From Phycisphaerae bacterium (GTDB lineage Bacteria > Planctomycetota > Phycisphaerae > Sedimentisphaerales > Anaerobacaceae): 64,000 nucleotides of DNA. Under the pieces are notes generated by a model. That model made no database searches. It was not told the origin of the DNA and worked only from the letters and a program-made list of their open reading frames with translations. The stretch lies in assembly GCA_017993835.1 (NCBI GenBank), contig JAGOLX010000023.1:1-64000 (forward strand), written 5' to 3'. The position numbers and the translations under genes were made by a program. Positions 1 through 9,577 of this stretch are shown piece after piece. The first letter of the stretch is position 1. Each line of letters opens with the position of its first letter.

Positions 1-1978
1 GGTAGTTCTCCCCGTCGCCCCGCCCGGTGGTGGGCTGGTCCTTGTACTGGAACCAGTGGGTCCCCACGATACAGGGATTTCGCAGGGCGCTCTCCAGGTA
101 GCTTCGGTACTTGTCGGCGCGGTCCTGTTGGCTCTCGGTCCGGCGAAGGCCCGTGTGGAACAGGCCGCGGTCCAGGGCGCCGAAGTGAAACTCGCCGATG
201 AGGATCGGCATATCGACGTCATCGGGCAGCTTCAGACTCCCGACGCTGTACTCGTACCGGTTGTAGCTGACGACGTCGCAGAACTTCGTGGCGGCCCGGG
301 CGGCCAGATCGTTCACCGAGGAGAACCGGCATCCCAGGTAGAGCTGTTTGGGAGCGACTCTTCTCAACTCCCTGCGGATCGTGCCGAAGTAGGTTTCCGC
401 GGTTTTCGCGTAGAATTCGCGGAGGTCATCACCGGCTTTGGCTCGGTCCGGCGTCCTGCGGCTGCCCAACAGGGCCTCCCACGATTCATAGCTCGTTCCC
501 CAGACCTCGTTGAGATTCTCGATGATCTCATACTTGGCCTGGAGGTCGCCGACAAACGCGATCTTCGCCGGCTGGTCGGGCGGCGAGACCAGTGCGGCCA
601 CCGCCAGGGACGTGTCGTCGCCCCAGGACAGCTCGTTGTCCACGAAGTAGCCGATGCACCAGGGGTCGTCGGCGGTCTTGCCTCGCTCGGATTCGAGCCG
701 TTTGCGGAGGTTGTCCTGGAAGCTGGCGTCGAAAACATCGTAGAACTTGCCCCAGTAGCCTTCCGAACCTTCCAGTCTCCTGGACTCGAAGTGAATCGTG
801 CCGACATAAGGGGTCAATCGCAGCAGGTACACCCGCTCGTCGGACCAGTTGGCGATCGTATTGATGCCCCAGCTATCGAATCGCCGATGCGTGATGTCCG
901 CGAAGGCGGTCTCGAACTCCTCGCCGTACTTGCGAGAGAGGTTGGCCCGACCGAAGTCGTAGGTCGTGTAGGGGGTGTGCTCGCTGTAGTAGCCGTGGGG
1001 GGCCCTGGACCCCCGGCCGTAGAACTGCACGAAAGGCGAATCCTGCGCGGGCAGACCGCGGTAGTACGACTCGCGATTCGTGATCGGCGTGGCGTCGCCG
1101 CTGTGGACGCAGTCGATTCCGTGCGACCAGAACAGCCTGCCGAGCGGGTCGACAAGCCACCACTTGCCCTTGTGCTTCTGGACGCGGAAGAAGCCGGTGG
1201 CCTTGAGCCGGGGGCCGTCCGCCCACCCGCCGTACTTGTTCCACTGGGGCGGGCGGGGATGGGCTCGGAGGTTCGCCAGTTCATCCTGATTGTGCGAGAG
1301 CAGTCCCGCGACTGCGCGGACCTTGCCCGGCCAGTCCCTGTGAATGTACTGACCGTACTCATCGATGAATGGCAGGAACGTCTCGGCTTCCAGGACCTGG
1401 ATGCTGCCGCCGGCGCGGATATTGTCGATCTCGATGACACGGCTCTCCATCGGACGGGTCAGGAAGACCACCAACTGAGTGACGTTCGACGGGTCGATCT
1501 TGCCCGCGTGGACGGGATTGCCTCGCATGCCGATCAGTTCCAGCGGCTTGTCCAGTTTCCATGGGACCGGGAAGACCCGGACGGTCAGCGTCTGCGAGAT
1601 CCCCCGATCGACGGAGACCTGGTCCGTGACGCAATGGTCCGTGCCGTCGGCGCCGGGATTGTCCACGCGGCAATAGACGGTCAGGGGCCGATCGCTTCGG
1701 TTTGTGACATCGAGCGAGACGTACTCGCAGGCGGACAGGTCCCATTTGCCCTGCGGTGCCTTGAGAGTCACGCCCGGCCACGGACCTTGGTTTCCCAACT
1801 CGACCCGCAGCGTGCCCTCGGGCGTCACCGTCGCCTTGGCGTCGCTCACGGCAACGGTCCCGACGTCGAAGCCCGCTCCGAAGTCGAACAAGACCACGGG
1901 CTGCGTGCTGTTCCCGGCCGAGACCGGCCATGCCGCGGCGAGAATCACAAAACCGACTGCAATCAGATGGCATCTCAT
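1..1978 (-). CDS. Secreted GH50/agarase-like glycoside hydrolase (C-terminus outside window)
   Basis: The reading frame is open from an ATG at 1976-1978 to the window edge, giving 659 visible residues. GGTGGGG lies about 8 nt upstream of the start. A signal peptide ends near residue 22 (AAAWPVSA/GN). Residues about 25-190 look like a beta-sandwich carbohydrate-binding region. A TIM-barrel follows with the agarase-like phrases KWWLVDPLGRLFWSHGID, GYFVDNELSWG (probable acid/base Glu near 449) and ILIGEFHFGALDRG (probable nucleophile Glu near 596). These match GH50-type proteins commonly annotated as beta-agarase in Planctomycetota, from memory of the family. The substrate may be agarose or another galactan; this is inferred. 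It is the last visible gene of a three-hydrolase operon, 81 bp after the preceding gene. Confidence 0.8.
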   Translation of the reverse strand, partial: MRCHLIAVGFVILAAAWPVSAGNSTQPVVLFDFGAGFDVGTVAVSDAKATVTPEGTLRVELGNQGPWPGVTLKAPQGKWDLSACEYVSLDVTNRSDRPLTVYCRVDNPGADGTDHCVTDQVSVDRGISQTLTVRVFPVPWKLDKPLELIGMRGNPVHAGKIDPSNVTQLVVFLTRPMESRVIEIDNIRAGGSIQVLEAETFLPFIDEYGQYIHRDWPGKVRAVAGLLSHNQDELANLRAHPRPPQWNKYGGWADGPRLKATGFFRVQKHKGKWWLVDPLGRLFWSHGIDCVHSGDATPITNRESYYRGLPAQDSPFVQFYGRGSRAPHGYYSEHTPYTTYDFGRANLSRKYGEEFETAFADITHRRFDSWGINTIANWSDERVYLLRLTPYVGTIHFESRRLEGSEGYWGKFYDVFDASFQDNLRKRLESERGKTADDPWCIGYFVDNELSWGDDTSLAVAALVSPPDQPAKIAFVGDLQAKYEIIENLNEVWGTSYESWEALLGSRRTPDRAKAGDDLREFYAKTAETYFGTIRRELRRVAPKQLYLGCRFSSVNDLAARAATKFCDVVSYNRYEYSVGSLKLPDDVDMPILIGEFHFGALDRGLFHTGLRRTESQQDRADKYRSYLESALRNPCIVGTHWFQYKDQPTTGRGDGENY

Positions 1979-2059
1979 GGGCTTATCCCCACCAACGAGT
2001 TCATATGTGGATCACTACAGACGCGGAACTGCGCCATTATCTTCCCAGGTTCTTCACAA

Positions 2060-5000
2060 TCATTCGAATTCAATTCGATAGGCGAATTCACCGCGACGGG
2101 TCGTGAATCGGAGCAGGTCGTTCGTCTGCTCGAAATCGACGCGTCGGATTCCCTCTCCATCGGCGTTCACGCCATCGATCGATTGGGCCTTGGCTCCCGC
2201 CGGCCATCCGAGTCTCTCGGGTCGCAAAGCCACGGAGAACGGGCCCAACTGCGGCAGGGGGGTGACCACGAGCGCATCGGGCGTCCGCTCGCAGCGGAAC
2301 GCGCCCTCCGTCATTGCCGGACCGAAATCGACCGCAACACGCCCGGTGTTCCAGAGAGCGGTTGTCGGGGCCGGCATGTCGGCTGCGACCATGCGGATGG
2401 CGCCGATTGTGCCCGCGGTTCCCTCCACGACGAGTGTGCCGACGCGATATCGCGTGGTTCCATCGTCGTCTCCCATCAGGCCGTAGCGCCTTCCCGTCGT
2501 CGGGTCCCACAAGCCGACCAGAATTTCGTATTCGCCCGGGCCATACTGCGAGGGAACCTGCACGACCCAGTTGTCCCCCAGGCGAATCGTGCCCGCCCAC
2601 TGGCTCGTGGCAGGCGAAGGCGATCCGCCGCTCTGGAAGGCGATGCCGTCCGAACGGTTCGACTGGTCGCTGGTGAAGTGGATGAACACGTGCAGATCCT
2701 TCGGCGCAGGCTCCTGGGCCAGCCAGTTCGTGATGAGCTTGAATTGTCTGTCGCCGAGGTACTCGACGCTCGCTGCCTGGGGTCGAATCGCGAGTTGCCC
2801 TTCCGGCCCGAACCCTCGCGCGTTGAAATACCATCGGTCAGCACGACCCGATCTCTCGACCACGACGCCGTCGATTTCCTCGATGCTCGATTCAATCGGG
2901 CCGTTGATCGCATAGTACCCATACTGCGGCAGCGTCCTGCCGGCCACGCGCCAGTCGCCGGCGCCGCGATTCACGTAGACCGTCGCGCCGGATTCCCACG
3001 TGATGATCTGCCTGTGGATATCGCCGTCGACGAACTGGACGCCCGCGATCCGGTCCGTCGCGATGCTACGAATGAGATCCTGGGCCAGCCAGTATTTCCG
3101 CACGGCCCCTCGTCCGAAGGCCTCCGCGTCGATCATCATCGCATGGCCCTCCAGGACCTCGGCGCTGAGGTAGTCGTCGCTCTCGATCCCATGTTCCTGG
3201 CGGCTGCGCCCGCCTTGATACCGCCCGGAGTAGCCCACGCCGTGCAGGCTGAACTTGTCGTGCAGGACCGCGTCGTACCATGGGACGCGCTCCCAGTCCC
3301 GGCAGGCGAGCGTGATGCAAAACGACTTGGCTTCGGACGAGAGTTGGAGGTGCTGGCAATCGGCGCCGTCGAGGTAGCCGATCAACTGGTCGTCCCCGGC
3401 TTCCGACGTCATCGGCGCGTTGCCGCCGAGCGTGTCGCGAATGCAGGCGAAGGCCTGGCCCCAGCACTTACGGGTTTCGAGCATCGAGTGGTACTGTCCC
3501 GCCCGGTCGTAGTAGTCGAAACAGTCGATCGATGTGAAGACGTCGATGAAGTAGTGCGTGGGTTTGAGATTGGGCCCGATCAGGCCGAGGTTCCGTTCCA
3601 GCCACGGCTGGAAGCGATCCGGCCGCCAGCGGTAGCTCTGCGCGTCCCGACCTTCGTTCAGCCATGCCCGAATGGGCCTGCCGTCCTCGGTGAAGCAGAT
3701 GTCGTCGTAGCTGTAGTCCTGGGCGTCGGGATAGAAGTCGATATAGTTGTCGTGCAGGCCCCAGGGGATATCGTGCTCGGCGCAGACCCTGGCGATGCTC
3801 TGCATGTCCTCGACGGTCCCGAGCGAAGGCAGGGGCGGATAGATGTCCGGCAGGCGGTAATCGTATCCCCATCGCTGCCAGACGTGGACGGTCAGGAGCG
3901 AGTCGGTCAGGCCGTAGGCGATCATCTCCTGCATCGTCCTGGCGATGTCCGCGTAGCGACCGCCCCAGATATCGAAAACGAACCGACCCGCCTTGCGACC
4001 GAACCCGGGGGAGGCCTGTTTGTCATAGAGCGGCCGGTACTTCTTCGCACAGTCGAATGCGCCCACTGTGCTGGGCACCAGCGTCATCGTCGCGTCGAGA
4101 TGTGTGTGCAGCGCGTAGGTCCGGCTTTCCGGGGTGACCTCCAGGAAGTCCGGCGGATGATCGCACGCGACCAGGAGCGACAATCCCTCGTCGAAGTCGA
4201 ATCCGACGTGGCTGGTCGAGAGATTGTGCCCGCCGAAACCCGCCTGGAACGCCTCGGGCTCGACGATGCAGTAGCCGTGTCCGTAGTAGACGCGAGGGGC
4301 CTTCTGGTCCGCCGATCCGAGGGCGAAATCCGTGATCCTCTTCGGGGAATCGACCTTGATCCGCAGACCGCTTCCTTCCGCGCGGATTCGGACGGTCAGG
4401 TCGAATGTCTCGCCCGCCAGTTCAAGGGGCTGGGTGACATTCAGGCTGTGTCCATCGTCCGCCCAATCCGTCCTGCCCGCCATGCTGATGGCAGAAAGAC
4501 TCGATCCAACCGGATACCCGAGGATGGAGATCCGCAGGCCGTCGAAGACGACGCAGGTATCCTTGTTTCCGATGGCGACGGCCCCGTCGAGAAGCCCGGC
4601 ATCGCCCGGCAGGAGGGCGACGCGATAGCCGTCTTCGAGCGCCAAGAGCGTGCCTTCGCCCTCCCCGGTTCTTGCGAGGGACCGGGCCGCGTCTCGCCTC
4701 TGCTGCTTCTCAGGTTCGGGCGTCGGCTTGGGGAGTTCTCCCGCAATGAGGACCGGCTCGGCCCAGAAGGAAGAATCGCACGTCGTGTCGCGTTTTGGGC
4801 CCGGATGGCTCTCCAGACGCAGGAGCACCGTCTGGCCGCGATAGGCGGAGAGGTCCGCGGCGCCGTCGAGCCACGTCTTGCTGTCGGTGTGCCTCTCGAA
4901 GAGCTTCTGCTCGCCGATCCAGACGCGGAAGGTCACGCCGTCGCTGGGCGGTTCCGCCGCCGTGTTGTCCCGGATGGCGTTGGCGAAGGCCAGCGTCAAG

Positions 5001-5722
5001 GGCGTCGTGTCGGGCAGCTTCACGCGATACTCCGCGAAGATCGTGCCGCCTGCGGGCTTCCACGGCGGGTGCATGGTGATCGCCTGTCTCATCGTGCCTC
5101 GTGTGACGGAACCGATGCCCAGATAGGCCGAGGACTCCGACGACGACCCCTGCCAGCCCACCGGCATATAGGCGAGCGGCTTGTCGAAGAACTGCCATGC
5201 GACGCGATGGGTCCGCAGGGACCACAAGGGCAGCGCGCCGCGGGCGGAGAGGACGTTGACCGGCAGTTCCGGCGGCCTCGTGCTGGACGCGACGGGTTTC
5301 TCGAAGTTCGACTCGAAGATGCGGACCGCGTGGGCGGTCACGTCCTGCCCGCCGGACTGAAACGATGCGTAGATGTGGACCGGGTACAACGCGGACAGCA
5401 CACCGGGCGAGGCGGCGATCTGGAACGCCACCTGGATTTCACTGTGTGACTCGATCTGCACGTGCCGACTTGTCTCGCCGACCGCGTGCCACTCGTCCAC
5501 GAGATCGTCGATGCGAACATCCACCTCCAGCGGCGCGGCGCCGGTGTTCTCCAGCGTTACCGTGACATCGTACGGCTGGTTCACGCGTGTCACATCCGTC
5601 AGCTCGCCGATCGAGAGGATGAGCGGGCCTTCCGAGACCCGGTGACCGTCGAACGCCATCGCCGGAGCCGCTGCCCACGAGGCGACGAAGACCGACACTG
5701 CTGCTGCAACGAGGTTTCTCAT
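2060..5722 (-). CDS. Secreted multidomain GH101-like glycoside hydrolase
   Basis: The protein has 1220 residues and a signal peptide ending near residue 23 (AAAPAMA/FDG). Residues about 30-130 resemble an Ig/CARDB-like beta-sandwich (TVTLENTGAAPLEV), and about 160-310 a jelly-roll binding domain. A large beta-domain and a TIM-barrel (about 545-890) follow. Barrel strands carry HYFIDVFTSID (candidate nucleophile Asp near 727) and MTSEAGDD (candidate acid/base Glu near 772), an arrangement like GH101/GH129 endo-alpha-N-acetylgalactosaminidase-type enzymes. That family call is tentative and the substrate is not predictable. AAAGGA lies 12 nt before the ATG. It starts 16 bp after the upstream hydrolase gene, so the two are almost certainly co-transcribed. 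Confidence 0.6.
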   Translation of the reverse strand: MRNLVAAAVSVFVASWAAAPAMAFDGHRVSEGPLILSIGELTDVTRVNQPYDVTVTLENTGAAPLEVDVRIDDLVDEWHAVGETSRHVQIESHSEIQVAFQIAASPGVLSALYPVHIYASFQSGGQDVTAHAVRIFESNFEKPVASSTRPPELPVNVLSARGALPLWSLRTHRVAWQFFDKPLAYMPVGWQGSSSESSAYLGIGSVTRGTMRQAITMHPPWKPAGGTIFAEYRVKLPDTTPLTLAFANAIRDNTAAEPPSDGVTFRVWIGEQKLFERHTDSKTWLDGAADLSAYRGQTVLLRLESHPGPKRDTTCDSSFWAEPVLIAGELPKPTPEPEKQQRRDAARSLARTGEGEGTLLALEDGYRVALLPGDAGLLDGAVAIGNKDTCVVFDGLRISILGYPVGSSLSAISMAGRTDWADDGHSLNVTQPLELAGETFDLTVRIRAEGSGLRIKVDSPKRITDFALGSADQKAPRVYYGHGYCIVEPEAFQAGFGGHNLSTSHVGFDFDEGLSLLVACDHPPDFLEVTPESRTYALHTHLDATMTLVPSTVGAFDCAKKYRPLYDKQASPGFGRKAGRFVFDIWGGRYADIARTMQEMIAYGLTDSLLTVHVWQRWGYDYRLPDIYPPLPSLGTVEDMQSIARVCAEHDIPWGLHDNYIDFYPDAQDYSYDDICFTEDGRPIRAWLNEGRDAQSYRWRPDRFQPWLERNLGLIGPNLKPTHYFIDVFTSIDCFDYYDRAGQYHSMLETRKCWGQAFACIRDTLGGNAPMTSEAGDDQLIGYLDGADCQHLQLSSEAKSFCITLACRDWERVPWYDAVLHDKFSLHGVGYSGRYQGGRSRQEHGIESDDYLSAEVLEGHAMMIDAEAFGRGAVRKYWLAQDLIRSIATDRIAGVQFVDGDIHRQIITWESGATVYVNRGAGDWRVAGRTLPQYGYYAINGPIESSIEEIDGVVVERSGRADRWYFNARGFGPEGQLAIRPQAASVEYLGDRQFKLITNWLAQEPAPKDLHVFIHFTSDQSNRSDGIAFQSGGSPSPATSQWAGTIRLGDNWVVQVPSQYGPGEYEILVGLWDPTTGRRYGLMGDDDGTTRYRVGTLVVEGTAGTIGAIRMVAADMPAPTTALWNTGRVAVDFGPAMTEGAFRCERTPDALVVTPLPQLGPFSVALRPERLGWPAGAKAQSIDGVNADGEGIRRVDFEQTNDLLRFTTRRGEFAYRIEFE

Positions 5723-5738
5723 AAAAAACGCCAGTCCT

Positions 5739-8435
5739 TTATTTCGCTTGCCGTTCGAGCAGATACCACATCGTCGCGTACTCGGGCGACATGGCCAGAG
5801 TGCCTCGTCCGTCTTCGTAGGTGATGGTCACCCGCTGCTTCTTTGCACCATCCGGGGCCAGTGCATGACATGTCCATTGCCCCTCCGGCAGAACCACAGT
5901 CCCCTTGACGGTTTCGATCTGCGCGGGCGCCTCGCCCCAGTTGCGTCCGACCGTCCGGCGGTCTGCGGAGAACTGCATCCCGACATTCTCGCACCGTCCG
6001 CAGGCGGTCACGAAGATGCGATCTCGTGCGGCCAGGGGGATCCACTCCTTGCCGCCCAGGGCAGTCATCGTCAGTGTCGCCAGTTCGGGCCCTTCGATGC
6101 GGATCTTCCCTTCGGTTGCTTCCTGGAACCGCGCCGCGTGTCCCGTGTAGACGGACCCGCTCCAGCTCTGCACGGCGTAGAATCCCTTGCCTTCTTCGAC
6201 CGTCCAGTCGATCTGCGTGCGCGAACCTCGCGTGTCCAAGTTGGCGCGCCGGCCCGTCAACACCGCGATGTGCGGGCGGCCGAGCAGATCGTCCCGCGAG
6301 AAGCCGGTGGCTGCCAGCATGTTGCTGCCGTGCCGGATGTGCAGGGTCGCCAGCCCCGCGGCTACATCCTTGTTGTCCGTCAGAGTCAAGAACGCGGGAC
6401 CGTCCAGTGGTGTGATGCAGCGGTCGCGGAAGATCGCGGTTGCCGCTCGCATGAAGCCCCACTTGGCGGGGTTCGTGTCCATGTCGAAGAAGCCGCTCAT
6501 GGCTTGCCGGCCCCAATCGTCCGTCGCGTGTGAGTAGGTGAACAGCCAGATGCCGTCCCAGTCCTGTGCCGCCGCAAACGATGCCACCATCGGCACGCAC
6601 TCTGCCTGGGCGTCGAGCGGGGCAGGGTGGTTGTACTCGCTGAGCGTGAAGGGCTTGCCTGCGAGGCGCTCGGCCGCGATGCGAAACAGCGTCGCCTGCT
6701 CGGGGTAGTCGGTCATGGGCCTTTGCTGGATGAGCCAGTTGTTGCCATCCCACGCTCGGCCCGGGAAGCTCGGATGCTGCCAGTAGGAGTGACTGTCGAT
6801 GTAGTCCATGTCGCTCTGGGCGTACAGGCCCAGCGGGCCGAAGACGATCGTCCCGGTCACCAGGGCCCCGCAGCCCAGATCGTTCTTGATGTAGGATCGC
6901 ATGTCGTCGAAGTATGCCTTCTCGGTCGCGGCCAGGAAGATCATCCGGTCCACAACGCGAGCGGTGCTCTCGCAGTCCTTGAACAGCTCGACATTGTCGG
7001 TCCTCACTGATTCGCCTTGAGCGAGGCCCACCTGTCCGCCCGGATGCAACTCGACACGGGCAAGCTGGAAGGATGTCGGATCGCCGCTGAACGCGAAGCT
7101 GATTCTGGCGTTGTCGTCGGACCCGGTGGCGACGAAGCCGAACTTGAACGTCTGCCAGTCCGTGCCGAGCGACACGCTTCGAGACAGGCCGAGGTTGCCC
7201 CAGGGGTCGTGGGCCTGGCTCACGGTGCATCCGATCGCTCGTGCCTTGCTGCCGGCGGCTTCGAACGAGAGCGTGTAGTATCGACCGGCAGTTGTTTTGA
7301 ATCCTCCCTGGGTGAACTGAAGATGCCACTGCGTCTCATCGGCCTGTGCAATGCTGATCTGGATCGCGTTGTCGGACGAGCCCTCCCGATGCGACAGGGT
7401 GGCCCGACAGTTCTCGTGTTGTTCGAGATTCCAGTGTCTCGGCGTGCTCGCGCCGACATCCCATTCGAGCAGATTGCCGTTTCGCAGCATGTTCTCGCCC
7501 AGGGGTTCCGTTCCTTTGCCCCAGGCGGATGCCAACGCTTTGTCCGAGCCATACCGTTTGCTCAGCCAGGCGTTGAACTGGCTGCGGAGGATCGCGGCGT
7601 AATAGGCCGGCAGCGTCCGCAGGGTCTCGTCGGCGTCCCACATGAAGAAGCTGTCCTCGTTGGTGATCTCGACGAAGGCGACCGCCGGGTCGTCGGCGTA
7701 ACGCACCTTGCGATAAGGGTTTACGTGTGTGAGGATTTCCCTCGCGTACTTCTTCTGGGCGTCGATCAGCGCGGGGGTAAATATCCCGTAGATCTTGTCG
7801 AATTCGCGATTTGTCGTCGGTAACCCCAGTGGCTCGCTGTGTTTATAGCCGACGTGGAGGTTGACGTTGATGAAGATGCCCCGCTGAGCGAGTTCGCTGA
7901 TGAAGTAGTCCAGCCTGTCGAGGGCCTTGGGTTCGAGGGTCCGGCCGTCCTGGGCGTTCCAGATGCCCCTCGGCCAGCGGGCGCTGTCCATGTGATGGAG
8001 CCGAACGGAGTTGACTCCGGCGGCCGCCAGGCGGGTCGCGACCAAGGACGCGTCCTCGTGAGTGGGGAAGTTCGCGCCGAAGCACAGGTTGACGCCCCAG
8101 ATGCGAACCTGGCTATCTCGGTAGAAATGCCCGCCGCGGGCTTCGAGTCGATCCGAATCGACCGCGATGGGTTTGCAGTCGTCCAGCCAGATCGTCTGAT
8201 TCGGATCGATCCGCAGCGGGATGGCGAAGGGTGCGAACTCCTGGGCCAGGACCGGGCAGACTGCAAGGCACGCCAGGCAGATGGTCGGAAGCGCCAGCAG
8301 ATGTCCCACCCGGCGGATCGCACGGCCAGCGACGGGGTTCTCCTTGGGGGTATTCGTCGCCTGTGTTAAGCTGTAAGTCTTTGCTGTAGATAGGATTACA
8401 TCAAGGGTGCATGGTGATGGGTGGCAGCTTCTCAT
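5739..8435 (-). CDS. Secreted GH5-like (clan GH-A) glycoside hydrolase with inserted CBM
   Basis: The protein has 898 residues from an ATG at 8433-8435, chosen because GGAG sits 7 nt upstream; an ATG 33 bases further upstream lacks this. The hydrophobic signal segment (HLLALPTICLACLAVCPVLAQ) is preceded by an unusually long N-region, so the start could still be wrong. The catalytic barrel shows GVNLCFGANFP, VRLHHMDS, FVEITNEDSF (acid/base Glu near 260) and FTLSEYNHP (nucleophile Glu near 598), the clan GH-A pattern. Between the two halves of the barrel, about residues 315-455, sits a beta-sandwich resembling a CBM4/9-type module (GRYYTLSFEAAGSKA). It heads the three-hydrolase operon. Substrate unknown. 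Confidence 0.7.
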   Translation of the reverse strand: MRSCHPSPCTLDVILSTAKTYSLTQATNTPKENPVAGRAIRRVGHLLALPTICLACLAVCPVLAQEFAPFAIPLRIDPNQTIWLDDCKPIAVDSDRLEARGGHFYRDSQVRIWGVNLCFGANFPTHEDASLVATRLAAAGVNSVRLHHMDSARWPRGIWNAQDGRTLEPKALDRLDYFISELAQRGIFINVNLHVGYKHSEPLGLPTTNREFDKIYGIFTPALIDAQKKYAREILTHVNPYRKVRYADDPAVAFVEITNEDSFFMWDADETLRTLPAYYAAILRSQFNAWLSKRYGSDKALASAWGKGTEPLGENMLRNGNLLEWDVGASTPRHWNLEQHENCRATLSHREGSSDNAIQISIAQADETQWHLQFTQGGFKTTAGRYYTLSFEAAGSKARAIGCTVSQAHDPWGNLGLSRSVSLGTDWQTFKFGFVATGSDDNARISFAFSGDPTSFQLARVELHPGGQVGLAQGESVRTDNVELFKDCESTARVVDRMIFLAATEKAYFDDMRSYIKNDLGCGALVTGTIVFGPLGLYAQSDMDYIDSHSYWQHPSFPGRAWDGNNWLIQQRPMTDYPEQATLFRIAAERLAGKPFTLSEYNHPAPLDAQAECVPMVASFAAAQDWDGIWLFTYSHATDDWGRQAMSGFFDMDTNPAKWGFMRAATAIFRDRCITPLDGPAFLTLTDNKDVAAGLATLHIRHGSNMLAATGFSRDDLLGRPHIAVLTGRRANLDTRGSRTQIDWTVEEGKGFYAVQSWSGSVYTGHAARFQEATEGKIRIEGPELATLTMTALGGKEWIPLAARDRIFVTACGRCENVGMQFSADRRTVGRNWGEAPAQIETVKGTVVLPEGQWTCHALAPDGAKKQRVTITYEDGRGTLAMSPEYATMWYLLERQAK

Positions 8436-8467
8436 GATTGATCTCCGATTAGAAACAGTCCACGGCA

Positions 8468-8496
8468 TTCATATCAGATCACGCGCACGGCAGCAA
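8468..8496 (-). promoter_or_regulatory. Candidate promoter of the hydrolase operon
   Basis: On the minus strand TTGCTG (8491-8496) is separated by 17 bases from TATGAA (8468-8473). It sits about 30 bases upstream of the preferred start of the first hydrolase gene. Motif inspection only. Confidence 0.4.
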
Positions 8497-8690
8497 CACA
8501 AAAACCGACGTGGGAACCTGGACGCCGTCGCAGTGGGACCGGTCCTGTCAGGGCCCGAAAAAATCCGGCAGCAGTTGGCAGAATACGCTTGCCATCGGAC
8601 GGAATCCGCGCACAATGATGGATTGAGCGGAATCTTCGCAGTAAGGTCGGGCGCCTGTCTCATGGCCCTCGATGTAGTAGGAGAACATGG

Positions 8691-8909
8691 ATGAGTTCAG
8701 TGAGCGTGACGCAGAAGAGTATGACTGTTACGGAGATCAAGGCCAGAGCCAGAGTCCTGGGTATCGAGCCCGGGAAGAAGAAGAAGGCCGAGTTGATTCA
8801 CGCAATCCAGGTCGCGGAGGGGTGTACGCCTTGTTATGGCCGCTCGAACGGGAGTTGCCCCTGGACGCAGTGCTGCTGGAGAGCCGATTGCTTCAAGACC
8901 AAGGCATGA
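8691..8909 (+). CDS. Small SAP/Rho-N-like protein with conserved Cys tail
   Basis: The protein has 72 residues. TAGGAG lies 7 nt before the ATG, which decides this frame over an overlapping one starting 4 bases upstream. Residues about 11-42 (MTVTEIKARARVLGIEPGKK, KAELIHAIQ) form a helix-extended-helix like SAP or Rho N-terminal domains, which bind nucleic acid. The C-terminal part has a Cys/Trp pattern (TPCYG, CPWTQCCWRADC) that could bind metal. Short proteins of this architecture occur in many anaerobic proteobacteria and have no established function, as far as I recall. It is monocistronic and divergent from the hydrolase operon. Confidence 0.75.
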   Translation: MSSVSVTQKSMTVTEIKARARVLGIEPGKKKKAELIHAIQVAEGCTPCYGRSNGSCPWTQCCWRADCFKTKA

Positions 8910-9005
8910 TCCGCGAGGTTCGTGCCCAGGGAAGATCGGTGGTACTGTGTGCCCAAGACAGTGGTCTGGGGGCGTTGTCTTCGTCTTGAAGATGACGAAA
9001 TGGGA

Positions 9006-9034
9006 TTGACTTGGCCGTGACAAGAGGGTATCCT
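9006..9034 (+). promoter_or_regulatory. Strong sigma-70-like promoter of the cold-shock gene
   Basis: TTGACT (9006-9011), a 17-base spacer and TATCCT (9029-9034). Transcription would begin near 9041, leaving a leader of about 138 nt before the cold-shock start codon. Long structured leaders are typical of cold-shock mRNAs. Confidence 0.6.
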
Positions 9035-9178
9035 CTGAACCTGTGTTAAGGCGTATACTTCCCTCCCTCGGAGCATACCCTGATAATCACTTGAGGGAAA
9101 GGGTGTCCGCGCAACTCGTTTGGCCGTGGACCCCTGGCTTGCTGTGCGGACCCGGCGACGGTCCAAGGAGAAGACAAC

Positions 9179-9382
9179 GTGGCAAGAGGTACGGTAAAGT
9201 GGTTCAACGAGAAAAAGGGATTCGGTTTCATCACGCCCGATGACGGCGGTGAGGATCTGTTCGTCCATCATTCGCAGATCTCAGGGGAAGGTTTCAAGAC
9301 TCTTCAGGACGGCCAGGCGGTGGAGTACACTCCCGCTCCCGGACGCAAGGGGCAAGAGGCGACGAACGTGCAACCCTGCTGA
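9179..9382 (+). CDS. csp: CspA-family cold-shock protein
   Basis: The protein has 67 residues and begins with GTG. AAGGAG lies 8 nt upstream. It is a single OB-fold domain with the two RNA-binding motifs KGFGFI (RNP1) and LFVHH (RNP2), plus the N-terminal [11 protein letters not shown] signature. The family binds single-stranded RNA and DNA and melts mRNA secondary structure as a chaperone, in the cytoplasm. Its length is typical. The last residues (EATNVQPC) carry an unusual C-terminal Cys. It is flanked by its own promoter and a strong intrinsic terminator, so it is a single-gene unit. Confidence 0.95.
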   Translation: MARGTVKWFNEKKGFGFITPDDGGEDLFVHHSQISGEGFKTLQDGQAVEYTPAPGRKGQEATNVQPC

Positions 9383-9409
9383 TCGGCAGCATCGGAAGTC
9401 CCAAACGAA

Positions 9410-9443
9410 AAAGGCCCCGTCGGTTCTCTCGACGGGGCCTTTC
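9410..9443 (+). terminator. Intrinsic terminator of the cold-shock gene
   Basis: Perfect 10-bp stem GGCCCCGTCG (9413-9422) and CGACGGGGCC (9430-9439) with a 7-base loop. It is preceded by AAAA and followed by TTTCTATTT. It lies 27 bases after the stop codon. Confidence 0.92.
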
Positions 9444-9577
9444 TATTTGATGCATTCATCATCACGAGGACATCCGCTCTCGCTGGCACGGAACTTCGCG
9501 CCGAGGATCCTGCTCCCGGCCGGTGGCGCCGACGGGAGCATCAAACGAGCGCCACACAGGACGTCAGAGGCGATTCA

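Noticed and set aside
56-5449. Very long plus-strand open frame (1797 codons) antisense to the first two hydrolase genes
   Set aside because: It is a by-product of GC-rich codon use on the minus strand. The minus-strand frames have signal peptides, catalytic motifs and ribosome sites; the plus-strand translation shows no recognisable domain.
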